NCBI RefSeq assembly: GCF_010206195.1
Contig: NZ_VIQT01000016.1
Coordinates: 1-64,000 of the forward strand
From: Anaerotruncus colihominis
GTDB taxonomy: Bacteria; Bacillota; Clostridia; Oscillospirales; Ruminococcaceae
Reading direction: 5' to 3'
DNA length: 64,000 nucleotides
Part shown: in pieces, positions 16,707 through 26,674 of the stretch
How the letters are laid out: each line of letters begins with the position of its first letter
Numbering within the stretch: the stretch's first letter is position 1
Notes under the pieces: generated by a model
The model's input: the letters and a program-made list of their open reading frames with translations, nothing else
Database searches by the model: none
Told to the model about the DNA's origin: nothing
Position numbers and translations under genes: made by a program

Positions 16707-17915
16707 TTGAAAGTCCTGAGCCAGCAGCTCATCAAACAGACCAACCTCAAACAGATCTATACCCTGGTGGCCGACAACGAAGGGATCTCGCGCACCAACA
16801 TTGCCTCGCTCACCCGGCTGAGCAAGACGACCGTTTCCACACTGGTGGAGGAATTGTTGGACGCGGGTTTCCTACTGGACGCAGGCGCCGCGCAAACCAG
16901 ACGCCAGGGACGCAAACCCAACAGCCTGCGTGTGAACGACGAAGGCAATGTGGTGGCGGTGGTTAACTGGCTGCGGTCAAAGCTGCAGATTGCAAGCGTG
17001 GGCTTGGGCGGCACAGTCAAAAATTTCCGCGAAAAAATGTTTGACCCGGGCCAGGACTATGCGGCGCAGATCGCCGACGGCTACCGCGCCCTGTGTGCGG
17101 CTCTGTGTGCAGATGAGCACAAGCCGCGCGTGCTGGCTCTGTGTATCATCGTGCCCGGCATTATCGACCCCTGCCAGAAACGCGTGTTCTCCAGCGTGCT
17201 GCCGGTACAGGCGGGCGAGTGGGTGGTACGCCGCCTGCGCGCCGCCATCCCGAACGTGCCCATGGCCATGTTCAACGACACGGCCTGCTATGCATACGCG
17301 GAGATGAGCAAGGGCTTTCTGGATGACGAATCGTCTATTTTTGTCAACCTTTCCGGCGGGGTGGGCGCTGTGATGTTCTCCGGAGGCAAGATGCTGCGGG
17401 GCGCCAACGGTATGACCACCCAGTTCGGCCATTTTTCTGTGGTGCGGGACGGCGCGCTGTGCCGCTGCGGTAACCGCGGCTGCCTGGAGCGCCGCATCGG
17501 CGAAAGCGTGCTGGCTGAGCGCGCGCGGGAATTCATGACCGCCGGGGAGATTGAGGCGTTCGGCGCTTTCACCTACCAGACAGTGGGCAGGGCGGCCGAT
17601 GAGGGCCAGCCGCAGGTTTGCCGCATGGCGGACTCCATGGCCGGGGATCTGGCTTTCGCGCTGAGCAATTTTATCACCTTGTATAATGTGCGCAAGTGCG
17701 TGATCGGCGGCGAGGCCCGTCTGCTGGGAAATTATTTCTTTGAGCGGCTGCAGGAGCACATCACCGCCTGCAGCTTCAGAGAGTTTGTCAGTTCCTGTGA
17801 ACTGCAGTACAGCCGCCTGCCCAAGCACGCCCAGTTTGCCGGCGCGGCGCGGTATTTTATTGATGTGCATTACCGGTTTGAAGAAAACCTTACCGGAAAG
17901 CTATTCTTGCGATAA
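16707..17915 (+). CDS. ROK-family transcriptional repressor (NagC/XylR-like)
   Basis: 402 residues. An N-terminal winged HTH (ISRTNIASLTRLSKTTVSTLVEELLDAGFL, about 25-60) is followed by a sugar-kinase-like ROK domain with FVNLSGGVGAVM, the GHFSVV segment and the zinc-binding CRCGNRGCLE motif. The catalytic glycine-rich ATP loop typical of ROK kinases near the domain start is not evident, consistent with a ligand-sensing repressor. TTG at 16707 is preferred because AAAGGGGG lies 9 bases upstream; ATG at 16686 is an alternative. It heads the island and probably controls it in response to a sugar ligand. Confidence 0.88.
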   Translation: MKVLSQQLIKQTNLKQIYTLVADNEGISRTNIASLTRLSKTTVSTLVEELLDAGFLLDAGAAQTRRQGRKPNSLRVNDEGNVVAVVNWLRSKLQIASVGLGGTVKNFREKMFDPGQDYAAQIADGYRALCAALCADEHKPRVLALCIIVPGIIDPCQKRVFSSVLPVQAGEWVVRRLRAAIPNVPMAMFNDTACYAYAEMSKGFLDDESSIFVNLSGGVGAVMFSGGKMLRGANGMTTQFGHFSVVRDGALCRCGNRGCLERRIGESVLAERAREFMTAGEIEAFGAFTYQTVGRAADEGQPQVCRMADSMAGDLAFALSNFITLYNVRKCVIGGEARLLGNYFFERLQEHITACSFREFVSSCELQYSRLPKHAQFAGAARYFIDVHYRFEENLTGKLFLR

Positions 17916-17933
17916 AGAAAGGAGAATGAAACA

Positions 17934-19073
17934 ATGGAACTGTTGAGAGCGGGCGTCGTGGGGGTCGGCTTCATCGGCGCTGTCCACATCGAACAGCTGC
18001 GCCGCCTGGGAAATGTGGAGGTCGTAGCTATCACGGATTTTGATGGCGTCGAGGAAAAGGCCAAGTCCCTGTTCGTTCCTGGGGCCTATTCCGACTATAA
18101 AGCGATGATTGATAACGAGCGGCTGGACTGCGTGCACATCTGCACGCCCAACAACACCCATTTTGAGATTGCCATGTATGCCATGGAACACGGCGTGAAC
18201 GTGGTATGCGAAAAGCCTATGACCTGTACCGTAGAGGAAGCTGAAAAGCTGACTGCCGCTGCCCGGGCGAAGGGCCTTGTCAACGCCATGAACTTCAACT
18301 GCCGTTTCTACCCTATGGCTTTCCAGATGCGCCAGATGGTGAAAAAAGGCCAAGTGGGCGATATCTACACCGTGCATGGGGGTTACCTACAGGACTGGCT
18401 GTTCCTGGACACCGACTACAGCTGGCGCCTGGAGCCCGAAGCCACTGGCGCTTCCCGCGCCTTCGCAGATATAGGCTCCCACTGGGTGGACCTGGTGGAG
18501 TACATCACTGGCCAGCGCGTCACTGAGGTACTGGCGGACTTTGCCATCTTCCACAAAACGCGCAAAAAGCCCCTGAAACCCATCGAGACATATTCCGGTA
18601 TGGCCCTGCGGCCCGAAGATTACGCCGAGGTGCCTATCCAAACCGAGGACTGGGCTACCGTGCTGTTCCATTTCAAGAACGGCGGCCATGCCAGCTGTAA
18701 CATCAGCCAGGTGTTTGCGGGGCGTAAAAACCAGATGGTGGTCTCCGTGGCTGGTTCCAAATGTTCCATGCACTGGGACTCCGAGAATTCAAACGCCCTG
18801 TGGATCGGCCGGCGCGAGCGCGATAACGGCGAGTTGGTGAAGGACCCTTCCATCCTGGACGACGGTACCCGTGGCGTCATCAGCTACCCAGGCGGCCATG
18901 TGGAGGGCTTCCCGGATACCTTCAAGCAGAATTTCAAAAAGATTTACGCAGCCATCGCCGGCGGAAAGCCGGAGGACTACGCCACCTTTGAGGACGGCAG
19001 GCGCGAGATGCTGCTGTGTGAAAAGATCGTACAGAGCGCCAAAGAGCGCCGCTGGGTCAGCATAGAGGATTGA
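17934..19073 (+). CDS. Gfo/Idh/MocA-family oxidoreductase (1 of 5)
   Basis: 379 residues. N-terminal Rossmann fold with GVVGVGFIGAVH (NAD(P)-binding GxGxxG) and the family signature VVCEKPMTCT around residue 88 whose lysine is catalytic; the C-terminal alpha/beta domain holds the substrate and includes ADIGSHWVDLVEYITG with the conserved His. The family oxidises a sugar hydroxyl (often C1, C3 or an inositol position). ATG follows AAAGGAG. It is 18 bases after the ROK gene. The insert with FHKTRKKPLKPIETYSG makes it longer than its paralog at 20933. Confidence 0.92.
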   Translation: MELLRAGVVGVGFIGAVHIEQLRRLGNVEVVAITDFDGVEEKAKSLFVPGAYSDYKAMIDNERLDCVHICTPNNTHFEIAMYAMEHGVNVVCEKPMTCTVEEAEKLTAAARAKGLVNAMNFNCRFYPMAFQMRQMVKKGQVGDIYTVHGGYLQDWLFLDTDYSWRLEPEATGASRAFADIGSHWVDLVEYITGQRVTEVLADFAIFHKTRKKPLKPIETYSGMALRPEDYAEVPIQTEDWATVLFHFKNGGHASCNISQVFAGRKNQMVVSVAGSKCSMHWDSENSNALWIGRRERDNGELVKDPSILDDGTRGVISYPGGHVEGFPDTFKQNFKKIYAAIAGGKPEDYATFEDGRREMLLCEKIVQSAKERRWVSIED

Positions 19074-19099
19074 CCATAAAAATAAGGAGGAATGGCCCC

Positions 19100-19960
19100 G
19101 TGTTCAAGATCGGTACCCTGGCGGACTGGTTTGGTGTGGGGCTGCTGGACGGCATCCGTGCTTCCCAGCAGTGCGGCGCTTCGGGCGTACAGATCTATGC
19201 CTGGAACGAGCTGGACCCGCGCAAAGTCACAGCCGGTCAGATCGCCCAAATCAAAAGCACCGCCCGGGCCTGCGCCCAGGAGGTAACAGCCCTGTGCGGC
19301 GAACTGGGGGGCCACGGCTTTGAGATCGCCGCGGACAACCCGGAAAAAGTGGATTATTTGAAACGCACCGTGGACTTGGCTTTGGCGCTGGACTGTCGTG
19401 TGATCACCACCCACATCGGGCGTGTGCCCGAGGATAAAACAAGCGCGCGTTGGGCCAACATGCTGTCCGCCTGCTGCGAGGCGGGCGCCTATGCGGCGCA
19501 AAACGGCGTCACCATCGCCGTGGAGACGGGTCCCGAACCCATCCCCCGCCTGATAGATTTCCTTTCCGGCTGCAAAGCGGGTATAGGCGTCAATTACGAC
19601 CCCGCCAATTTGGTGATGGTGACCAGAGACGACGAGGTGGAAGGTGTTTACACCGCGGGCAGCGCCATTGTGCACACCCATGCCAAGGACGGCCGCTGCA
19701 ATTTCTACGCCGGCCCCGAGAAGGTATACGGTATCTTCGCTGAAGGCGGTATCGAGGCGCTGAACACTGTCAGCACCTATTTCAGCGATTTGCCTCTGGG
19801 CCAGGGCGAGGTTCGGTGGGATCCGTACCTCCAGGCCCTTGCTGATATCGGTTACAACGGTTATCTGACCATTGAGCGGGAAGTGGGCGGGAACGCCGGC
19901 GCAGATATCCGTCTGGCCGTCCGTTTCCTTAAAGAAAAATTGAATGAATTGGGCCTGTGA
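19100..19960 (+). CDS. Sugar phosphate isomerase/epimerase, TIM barrel (1 of 3)
   Basis: 286 residues of the AP-endonuclease-2/xylose-isomerase-like fold. Likely metal ligands are visible in order: VETGP (E), NYDPANL (D), HTHAKD (H, D) and TIERE (E). Family members interconvert keto sugars or epimerise 3-keto-glycosides; they often work beside Gfo/Idh/MocA enzymes, as here. GTG at 19100 is chosen since AAGGAGG lies 9 bases upstream; the frame also offers TTG at 19070 without a site. Confidence 0.88.
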   Translation: MFKIGTLADWFGVGLLDGIRASQQCGASGVQIYAWNELDPRKVTAGQIAQIKSTARACAQEVTALCGELGGHGFEIAADNPEKVDYLKRTVDLALALDCRVITTHIGRVPEDKTSARWANMLSACCEAGAYAAQNGVTIAVETGPEPIPRLIDFLSGCKAGIGVNYDPANLVMVTRDDEVEGVYTAGSAIVHTHAKDGRCNFYAGPEKVYGIFAEGGIEALNTVSTYFSDLPLGQGEVRWDPYLQALADIGYNGYLTIEREVGGNAGADIRLAVRFLKEKLNELGL

Positions 19961-19997
19961 TACGGCCCGCTGACCATTGAGAGGGAGGACTGTACAT

Positions 19998-20912
19998 ATG
20001 ATGAACCTTGGCCTTGTCTCTGCTATTTTGCCCAACCAGACGTTTGAAGAAGTTATTGATTATGCTGCCGGCGTGGGCTTCGGCTGTGTGGAGGTATGCT
20101 GCTGGCCTGTGGGCAAAGCGCTGCGCCGTTACGCGGGCGTCACTCACATCGACATCAACTCCGTTACCAATGAAAAAATGCGCTATTATCCTGATTATGC
20201 TGCGGCCAAAGGCGTGGCGATCAGTTCGCTGGCGTACTATCCCAACCCCCTGGACGGCAACGCGGAAGCCGCCGGTGTGGCCGTGGACCACCTGATGAAG
20301 CTTATCGACGCGTCCGCTGCCATGGGCGTCAACATGGTCACCACCTTTATTGGCAAGGACAGGACAAAGTCCGTGGAGGAGAACCTGGAAAAATATGTTC
20401 AGGTGTGGACGCCCATTGTGAAGCACGCTGAAGAAAAGGGCGTGCGCATCGGCATTGAGAACTGTCCGATGTACTACACCAAAGACGAATGGCCCGGCGG
20501 CAACAATCTGGCCTCCACGCCGTACATCTGGCGCAGAATGTTCGAGCTGATTCCCTCGCCGAATCTGGGCCTCAACTTCGACCCCAGCCATCCCTATCTG
20601 CTGGGCGCCTCTTATATTAAGCCCCTGTATGAGTTCAGGGACCGCATCTTCCACGTCCACTTCAAAGATATCAAAATTTATCAGGACAAACTGGATGAGT
20701 ACGGCCTCTTCTCCCATCCCGCGCTGTGGCACTCGCCCAAGCTGCCCGGCCTGGGCGGCGTGGATTTCGGCGCTTTCTGTTCGGCCCTCAACGACATCGG
20801 CTACGCCGGCCCCGCTTGCATCGAGGTGGAGGATCGCGCCTTTGAGGGAAGCCCTGCCGATGTGAAATCCGGCATCGAGCAGAGCTACCGCTACATGCGT
20901 CAGTTTGTGTGA
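19998..20912 (+). CDS. Sugar phosphate isomerase/epimerase, TIM barrel (2 of 3)
   Basis: 304 residues. Same superfamily but a distinct subgroup: IENCPMYYTKDEWPGG (metal E), LNFDPSHPYLLG (D), HVHFKDIKI (H) and IEVEDRAFEG (E). The long loop GLFSHPALWHSPKLPGLGGVDF recalls epimerases acting on 3-dehydro sugars, such as those in the E. coli ycj cluster; this parallel is inference. ATG at 19998 with GGAGG 9 bases upstream; a second ATG follows directly. Confidence 0.87.
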   Translation: MMNLGLVSAILPNQTFEEVIDYAAGVGFGCVEVCCWPVGKALRRYAGVTHIDINSVTNEKMRYYPDYAAAKGVAISSLAYYPNPLDGNAEAAGVAVDHLMKLIDASAAMGVNMVTTFIGKDRTKSVEENLEKYVQVWTPIVKHAEEKGVRIGIENCPMYYTKDEWPGGNNLASTPYIWRRMFELIPSPNLGLNFDPSHPYLLGASYIKPLYEFRDRIFHVHFKDIKIYQDKLDEYGLFSHPALWHSPKLPGLGGVDFGAFCSALNDIGYAGPACIEVEDRAFEGSPADVKSGIEQSYRYMRQFV

Positions 20913-20932
20913 ACAGCGTGGGAGCGGATAAA

Positions 20933-21904
20933 ATGAGGATCGGGATCATCGGAGCGGGCGGCATGGGCACCGTCCACTTCAACAATTACGCCCACATCGC
21001 AGGCTGCGAGGTGGCCGCCCTGTGCGACCCCTCGCCCCAGGCCCAAAAACTGGTGCAAGGCATGGACGTGCGCGTGTACGCCGACCCCGGCGAGATGCTG
21101 GCGCAGGAGCAACTGGACGTGGTGGATGTGTGCACGCCCACATTCCTGCACAAACAGCATGTCGCCCAGGCGCTGCAGAGCGGCCGTCATGTCATCTGTG
21201 AAAAGCCTCTGGCCCTGCACTACGCGGATGCCAGGACCCTGTACGATCTGGCTGAGCAAAAAGGCGTGCTGTTATTGGTGGGGCAGGTGCTGCAATACGC
21301 ACCATCCTCCAGGGTGCTGAAAGATCTGGTGCGCACAAAGGAGTACGGCAGGCTGCTGGATGCGCAGTTTCTGCGCCTGTCGGCCTGTCCACGCTGGGTA
21401 AAGAATGGCTGGCTGTTTGATCGGGAGAAAAGCGGCCATATTCCCTTCGATTTGCATATCCATGATCTGGACCTGATCATCAGCATGCTGGGTAAACCGG
21501 ATGAGGCGGCCTGTACCAGCGCCGGACGGCCGGGGCTGAGCTACAAAGAGCATTACCGCTTTTCCTACCGTTTTGGGGATACCACTGTGTGCGCCGAGGC
21601 TGCCTGGTACAACGCCGATATCCCCTTCACGGCCACCTGGCGCGCCTGCTTTGAGAACGCGGTGGTCATCCACGACGGCGAGCGGGTGACGGCCTACCAG
21701 TTCGACGCCCCGCCCCGGGCTTTTGACGTGGAGGAAAAAGTGAAGATCCCCACGGGCATCAACTTGCCGCCCACCGGCATGTTTCTTGAAGAACTCAGCG
21801 ATTTTATACGTATTATCAGTGAAAACCCCGACGGCCTCCAGCCGCGCAAAGAGGAGATACTGGAGTTGGTGCGCATCCTTGAATCTTACACCGCCGATGC
21901 GTGA
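20933..21904 (+). CDS. Gfo/Idh/MocA-family oxidoreductase (2 of 5)
   Basis: 323 residues. Rossmann motif GIIGAGGMGTVHFNNY, signature VICEKPLALH near residue 92, and the C-terminal domain with DLHIHDLDLIISMLG, where DxxxHDxD supplies the conserved acid-base residues. Likely an NAD-dependent sugar dehydrogenase. ATG 20933 follows GGGAG at 8 bases; upstream GTG codons lack a site. The gene is 20 bases from the isomerase gene, suggesting they act on the same intermediate. Confidence 0.9.
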   Translation: MRIGIIGAGGMGTVHFNNYAHIAGCEVAALCDPSPQAQKLVQGMDVRVYADPGEMLAQEQLDVVDVCTPTFLHKQHVAQALQSGRHVICEKPLALHYADARTLYDLAEQKGVLLLVGQVLQYAPSSRVLKDLVRTKEYGRLLDAQFLRLSACPRWVKNGWLFDREKSGHIPFDLHIHDLDLIISMLGKPDEAACTSAGRPGLSYKEHYRFSYRFGDTTVCAEAAWYNADIPFTATWRACFENAVVIHDGERVTAYQFDAPPRAFDVEEKVKIPTGINLPPTGMFLEELSDFIRIISENPDGLQPRKEEILELVRILESYTADA

Positions 21905-21939
21905 TCCTTTATAAATTTACCGGAAAGGAGGCGGCTTTT

Positions 21940-22895
<956 letters not shown>

Positions 22896-22899
<4 letters not shown>

Positions 22900-23600
22900 T
22901 TGCGATCTTCAAACGAGAACTGAACGCCTGTTTCGATATGCCGCCAGGCTATGTGTTTATTGCCGTGTACGATCTGTTCGCGGGCTATTTCTTTTTCAGT
23001 TTCAATCTGTACGGCAATTCCACGGACATGCGCGCCCTGTTCGAGATGATGTTTACTGTCACGCTGTTCCTCATCCCCATCCTGACCATGCGCCTCATGA
23101 GCGAGGATCGCCGCGCCCACACAGACCAGCTGCTGCTGATGGCCCCGGTATCAACCACGGGCATTGTAATGGGCAAGCTGCTGGCGGCGCTGCTGGTATA
23201 TCTGGTGGCCATGGCGATTACCCTGGTACAGGCTTTCATGCTGTCTTGCTTCGCCCCGGTGGAATGGAGCGTGATCCTGGGGCATTTTATCGGCCTGTTT
23301 CTTTTGGGCGCGGCGCTCATCGCCGTAGGGCTGCTCATATCCACCCTGACGGAAAACCAGATCATTGCCGCAATCGGCGGGTTCTGCGTGGGCTTTTTTC
23401 TCATACTGCTGGACTCGCTGGCCGGCCTCATTAAGAACACGGTACTGGCAGGCTTCGTCACCGACCTGTCCTTCCAGACCCACTACCGGAATTTCACCCT
23501 GGGTATATTCAATCTGGCCGATGTGGTGTTTTACCTGAGTATGACCACCCTGTTTGTCTTTTTGACTGTGTGCGCCTTTGAAAAGCGCCGCATCGCATAG
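22896..23600 (+). CDS. ABC-2 type permease, GldF-like
   Basis: 234 residues with six predicted membrane helices and the ABC-2 pattern: an amphipathic start IAIFKRELNACFDMPPGY, then PILTMRLMSEDRRAHTDQLLLMAPVS after helix two, which is the hallmark of GldF-type permeases. It should form the membrane channel with the preceding ATPase. Start ATG overlaps the ATPase stop. The transported substrate is unknown. Confidence 0.88.
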
Positions 23601-23609
23601 GGGGACGCC

Positions 23610-25085
23610 ATGAAACACTTTTTTAATCGGCTGCTCAGCCGCAAAAACGGCATCAAAAGCGTATATGCTATCCTGGCCGCTGTGGGCTTTCTCATCGTGG
23701 TTGCACTCAACATTGTGATGGGCGCTTTGGCCGACCGGTATCCGCTGTCCATCGACCTGACAGGCGCCAGGCTGTTTGAACTGAGCAACGACACCGGGCA
23801 GTTCCTCCAGAGTCTGGACAGACAGGTCAGCATCCGGGTGCTGGCGCCTGAGGAGCGGTTTGTGAACACCTCTGTTTACAATGCCCAGGCCAATGAGATT
23901 ATGCGCCAGTTCGCCAGGCGTGCAGACAAGATCGATATCGCTTATATTGATTATGAATCAGACCCCACCTTCGCCGCCCGCTATCCCGATTTGACCATGA
24001 AACAGGGCGACATCCTGGTGTCTGCGGATGGCAGGACCCGCCTGGTCAAAACCGAGGAACTGTTTAACTACACCCTCTCCCCATCCGGCGCCATCACCAT
24101 CGCTTCCTCCCGGGCTGAGGAAGCTATCCTCAGCGCGGTGCTGTATGTCACCAGCGATTCCGTCCCCAAAGCGGTGGTGCTGACCGGACACGGAGAGACG
24201 CGCATGGCGGCCTTTGAGTCCCTGCTGCAAACCAACAATTACGACGTGGCCGAAGGAAACCTGTTGACGGGTCAACTGGATGAGGACACCGACTTGGTGC
24301 TGCTGGTGGCTCCCACCGCCGATCTGTCGGACGAGGAAATCGACCTGCTGGACAGCTTTCTGAAAAACGGCGGCGCCTACGGAAGAACGCTGTTCTATTG
24401 CGCCAGCCCCAGACAGGCCGCGCTGCCCAACCTGGAGGCGTTTTTGTCGGACTGGGGCGTGTACGCGGGCGATGGCCTGGTGTTTGAGACGGACGCGGCG
24501 CGTGTCTATTCCACCCAGCCGTTCTATGCCATTACCGATTATGCCAGCGAGACTTATGCTGAACTGGCGCCGGATTCAGGCGCCCCTATGCTGGTGCCTG
24601 TCAGCCGCCCGCTGGAGATTCTGTTCGCCCAGCAGGAGAACTACTACACCGAGACTCTGCTGCAATTCGGCGCCACCACCGGTGTGCGCCCCAGTGATGC
24701 GGATGAATCCTTCACTGCGGACGACGCCGTCCGGCATGGTCCCTTTCCGGCGCTGGTGCTGTGCAGCAGACAATTACGGGACAGGGGCAACGCCGGCGTG
24801 ATACAGGCCCGCTCCAATGTGCTGGTGTCCGGATCGTCCGAGTTGCTACAGTCCTATGCGGTAGGAAATTCCTCTTTCGCCAACGGGCGCTACCTTATAA
24901 GTTTGCTGAACACCCTGTGTGAGAAAGAGGAGACTTTCGCAGTGACCTCTAAAACCATTGTGGGCAATACCCTTGATATCAACCAGAGCCAGGCCGACCG
25001 TCTGGGTTACCTGTTCGTCGCCGGCGTGCCGGCGGTGATCCTGCTGATGGGTGCGGGTGTGTGGCTATCCAGGAGGCACAAATAA
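23610..25085 (+). CDS. GldG-like membrane protein of an ABC-2 system
   Basis: 491 residues. One N-terminal helix (about 18-40), a large extracytoplasmic domain with the conserved start YPLSIDLTGARLFELSNDT, the segment VVLTGHGE near residue 192, LVAPTADLSDEEIDLLDSFL, and a C-terminal helix before a basic tail. This matches the Gldg/IntG-like proteins found with GldA/GldF transporters. In Bacteroidetes they serve gliding; in Clostridia the role is unknown. ATG 23610 after GGGGGA; it overlaps the next gene by one base. Confidence 0.85.
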   Translation: MKHFFNRLLSRKNGIKSVYAILAAVGFLIVVALNIVMGALADRYPLSIDLTGARLFELSNDTGQFLQSLDRQVSIRVLAPEERFVNTSVYNAQANEIMRQFARRADKIDIAYIDYESDPTFAARYPDLTMKQGDILVSADGRTRLVKTEELFNYTLSPSGAITIASSRAEEAILSAVLYVTSDSVPKAVVLTGHGETRMAAFESLLQTNNYDVAEGNLLTGQLDEDTDLVLLVAPTADLSDEEIDLLDSFLKNGGAYGRTLFYCASPRQAALPNLEAFLSDWGVYAGDGLVFETDAARVYSTQPFYAITDYASETYAELAPDSGAPMLVPVSRPLEILFAQQENYYTETLLQFGATTGVRPSDADESFTADDAVRHGPFPALVLCSRQLRDRGNAGVIQARSNVLVSGSSELLQSYAVGNSSFANGRYLISLLNTLCEKEETFAVTSKTIVGNTLDINQSQADRLGYLFVAGVPAVILLMGAGVWLSRRHK

Positions 25086-26521
25086 TGGCGAAACCGATCA
25101 AGATGCTCCTCGCCGCGCTGCTAATACTGGCGCTGCTGGGCGGGGCGGGCTGGTTCCTGCTGTCCCGCCCGCCGGTCCGAAATGGGACGGCTGGCGGCGG
25201 GAACGAAGTCCTGCACCTCGCGCAGAAAACACCCGAAGCCGTAGCCCGCGTGGACGTGGAGAATCAGCACGGTGCGTACACTGTCACCTGGCAGGATGGC
25301 GCCTGTACCGTGGCCGACCTGCCCGCCCATCTGGTGAACGGCGAATATGTGCAGATGCTGCGGGACGAGGCGTCGAGCGTGCAGTACACACGGAGCGTCA
25401 CCGAGGACCTGTCCGGACTGGCCGACTACGGTCTGGACCAGCCCGAGGCCCGGGTGGATGTCACCTATACCGACGGTTCCTCTCTGCATCTGCTGTTGGG
25501 CGCCGAGGAACCCGTCGGCGGCGGCCGCTACCTGATGGAAGAGGGCGGCGCCGCAGTGCTGCTGATGAAGAACAACCGCTCCATCCGATTTACCATGCCG
25601 GTGGAAAAGTACCTCAATTACATCATCATCCCGCCCGAAAACACAGCCTCCGAGCTGGACGCCCTGCAGGACATCGCTTTCAGCGGCCGGGCGCTGGACA
25701 GCCCCATTGTCCTCAAAGCTGTGCTGCCCGAGCGGGCGGACATGCAGCTGACCGGCCTTAGTTTCGGTGCGGTCACCCATGTGGTGGTAGCGCCCGGACT
25801 GCATGAGGCGAACGCAACCACCCTGCTGGAAGTGGCCGAGGATTTGCTGGGCCTCATCTCTGAGGGAGTAGTGGATTACAACTGTACGAAAGAGGAACTG
25901 GCCGCCTACGGATTCGACGATCCGTATCTGTGCATTGAGTTTGATTACAAAAACGGCGCGGACGCCCCGGTGGAGCATTACAGGCTGCTGGTCAGCCAGT
26001 GGGAGGACGGATATATTGTCACCCTGAACGACGACGGCGTGGTATACCGCATTCTGGATCTGTCCTTTCTCCATGTGGAGTATCAGGATTTTGTGCTACG
26101 CTGGTTCCTCTCCCCCTTCATCTCGGATGTGCAGGCGGTGGAGGTGTCCGCCTTTGGACGTGATTACCGCTTCGAGGTGGAAGGCGATGCCAGAAACGTC
26201 GCCGCGTCTTATGAGGGCCAGCCGCTGGACAGCACCCGGTTCCGCGCTTTCTATAACCTGCTCGTATCAGCTGCCTGCGACGGGGCGGCGCTGGAAGAGG
26301 CGCCGCAGCTTTCCGGCGAAGCGGAGCTGACCATCCGCTATATATACCGCAACAGAGAAAAGGACGATGATGTACTAGCCCTGTATACGGCGCCCCGGCG
26401 GCGGTTGTATGTCCAGGTGAACGGCGTGTGCGAATTCACCATGCGTCAGAATTTCCTGCCTGTGGTGGAGGAAGCTTTGCAAGCGCTTACTACTGGCAGA
26501 ACGTTCAAAACTGAATGGTAA
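25085..26521 (+). CDS. DUF4340-domain membrane-anchored protein
   Basis: 478 residues. N-terminal helix (about 7-25) then an extracytoplasmic region built of repeated DUF4340-like units; LADYGLDQPEARVDVTYTDG and LAAYGFDDPYLCIEFDYKNG are two clear repeats of the same motif. These proteins regularly follow GldG genes and may form the periphery of the transporter. ATG overlaps the GldG stop (TAATG), so translation is coupled. The last gene of the four-gene unit. Confidence 0.82.
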   Translation: MAKPIKMLLAALLILALLGGAGWFLLSRPPVRNGTAGGGNEVLHLAQKTPEAVARVDVENQHGAYTVTWQDGACTVADLPAHLVNGEYVQMLRDEASSVQYTRSVTEDLSGLADYGLDQPEARVDVTYTDGSSLHLLLGAEEPVGGGRYLMEEGGAAVLLMKNNRSIRFTMPVEKYLNYIIIPPENTASELDALQDIAFSGRALDSPIVLKAVLPERADMQLTGLSFGAVTHVVVAPGLHEANATTLLEVAEDLLGLISEGVVDYNCTKEELAAYGFDDPYLCIEFDYKNGADAPVEHYRLLVSQWEDGYIVTLNDDGVVYRILDLSFLHVEYQDFVLRWFLSPFISDVQAVEVSAFGRDYRFEVEGDARNVAASYEGQPLDSTRFRAFYNLLVSAACDGAALEEAPQLSGEAELTIRYIYRNREKDDDVLALYTAPRRRLYVQVNGVCEFTMRQNFLPVVEEALQALTTGRTFKTEW

Positions 26522-26674
26522 AATGCAGTCAAATGCACGAAAATGATAAAAAATGTTGAAATTTATACAAATGATGAAGTAAAATGAAAAGCAGAAGGCC
26601 CGGCGCACGGGCCCGGTAAAAACGGTAGTTGGAGCGCTCTGCTCTGATTATAAATTTGACAAGGAGGACAAACC

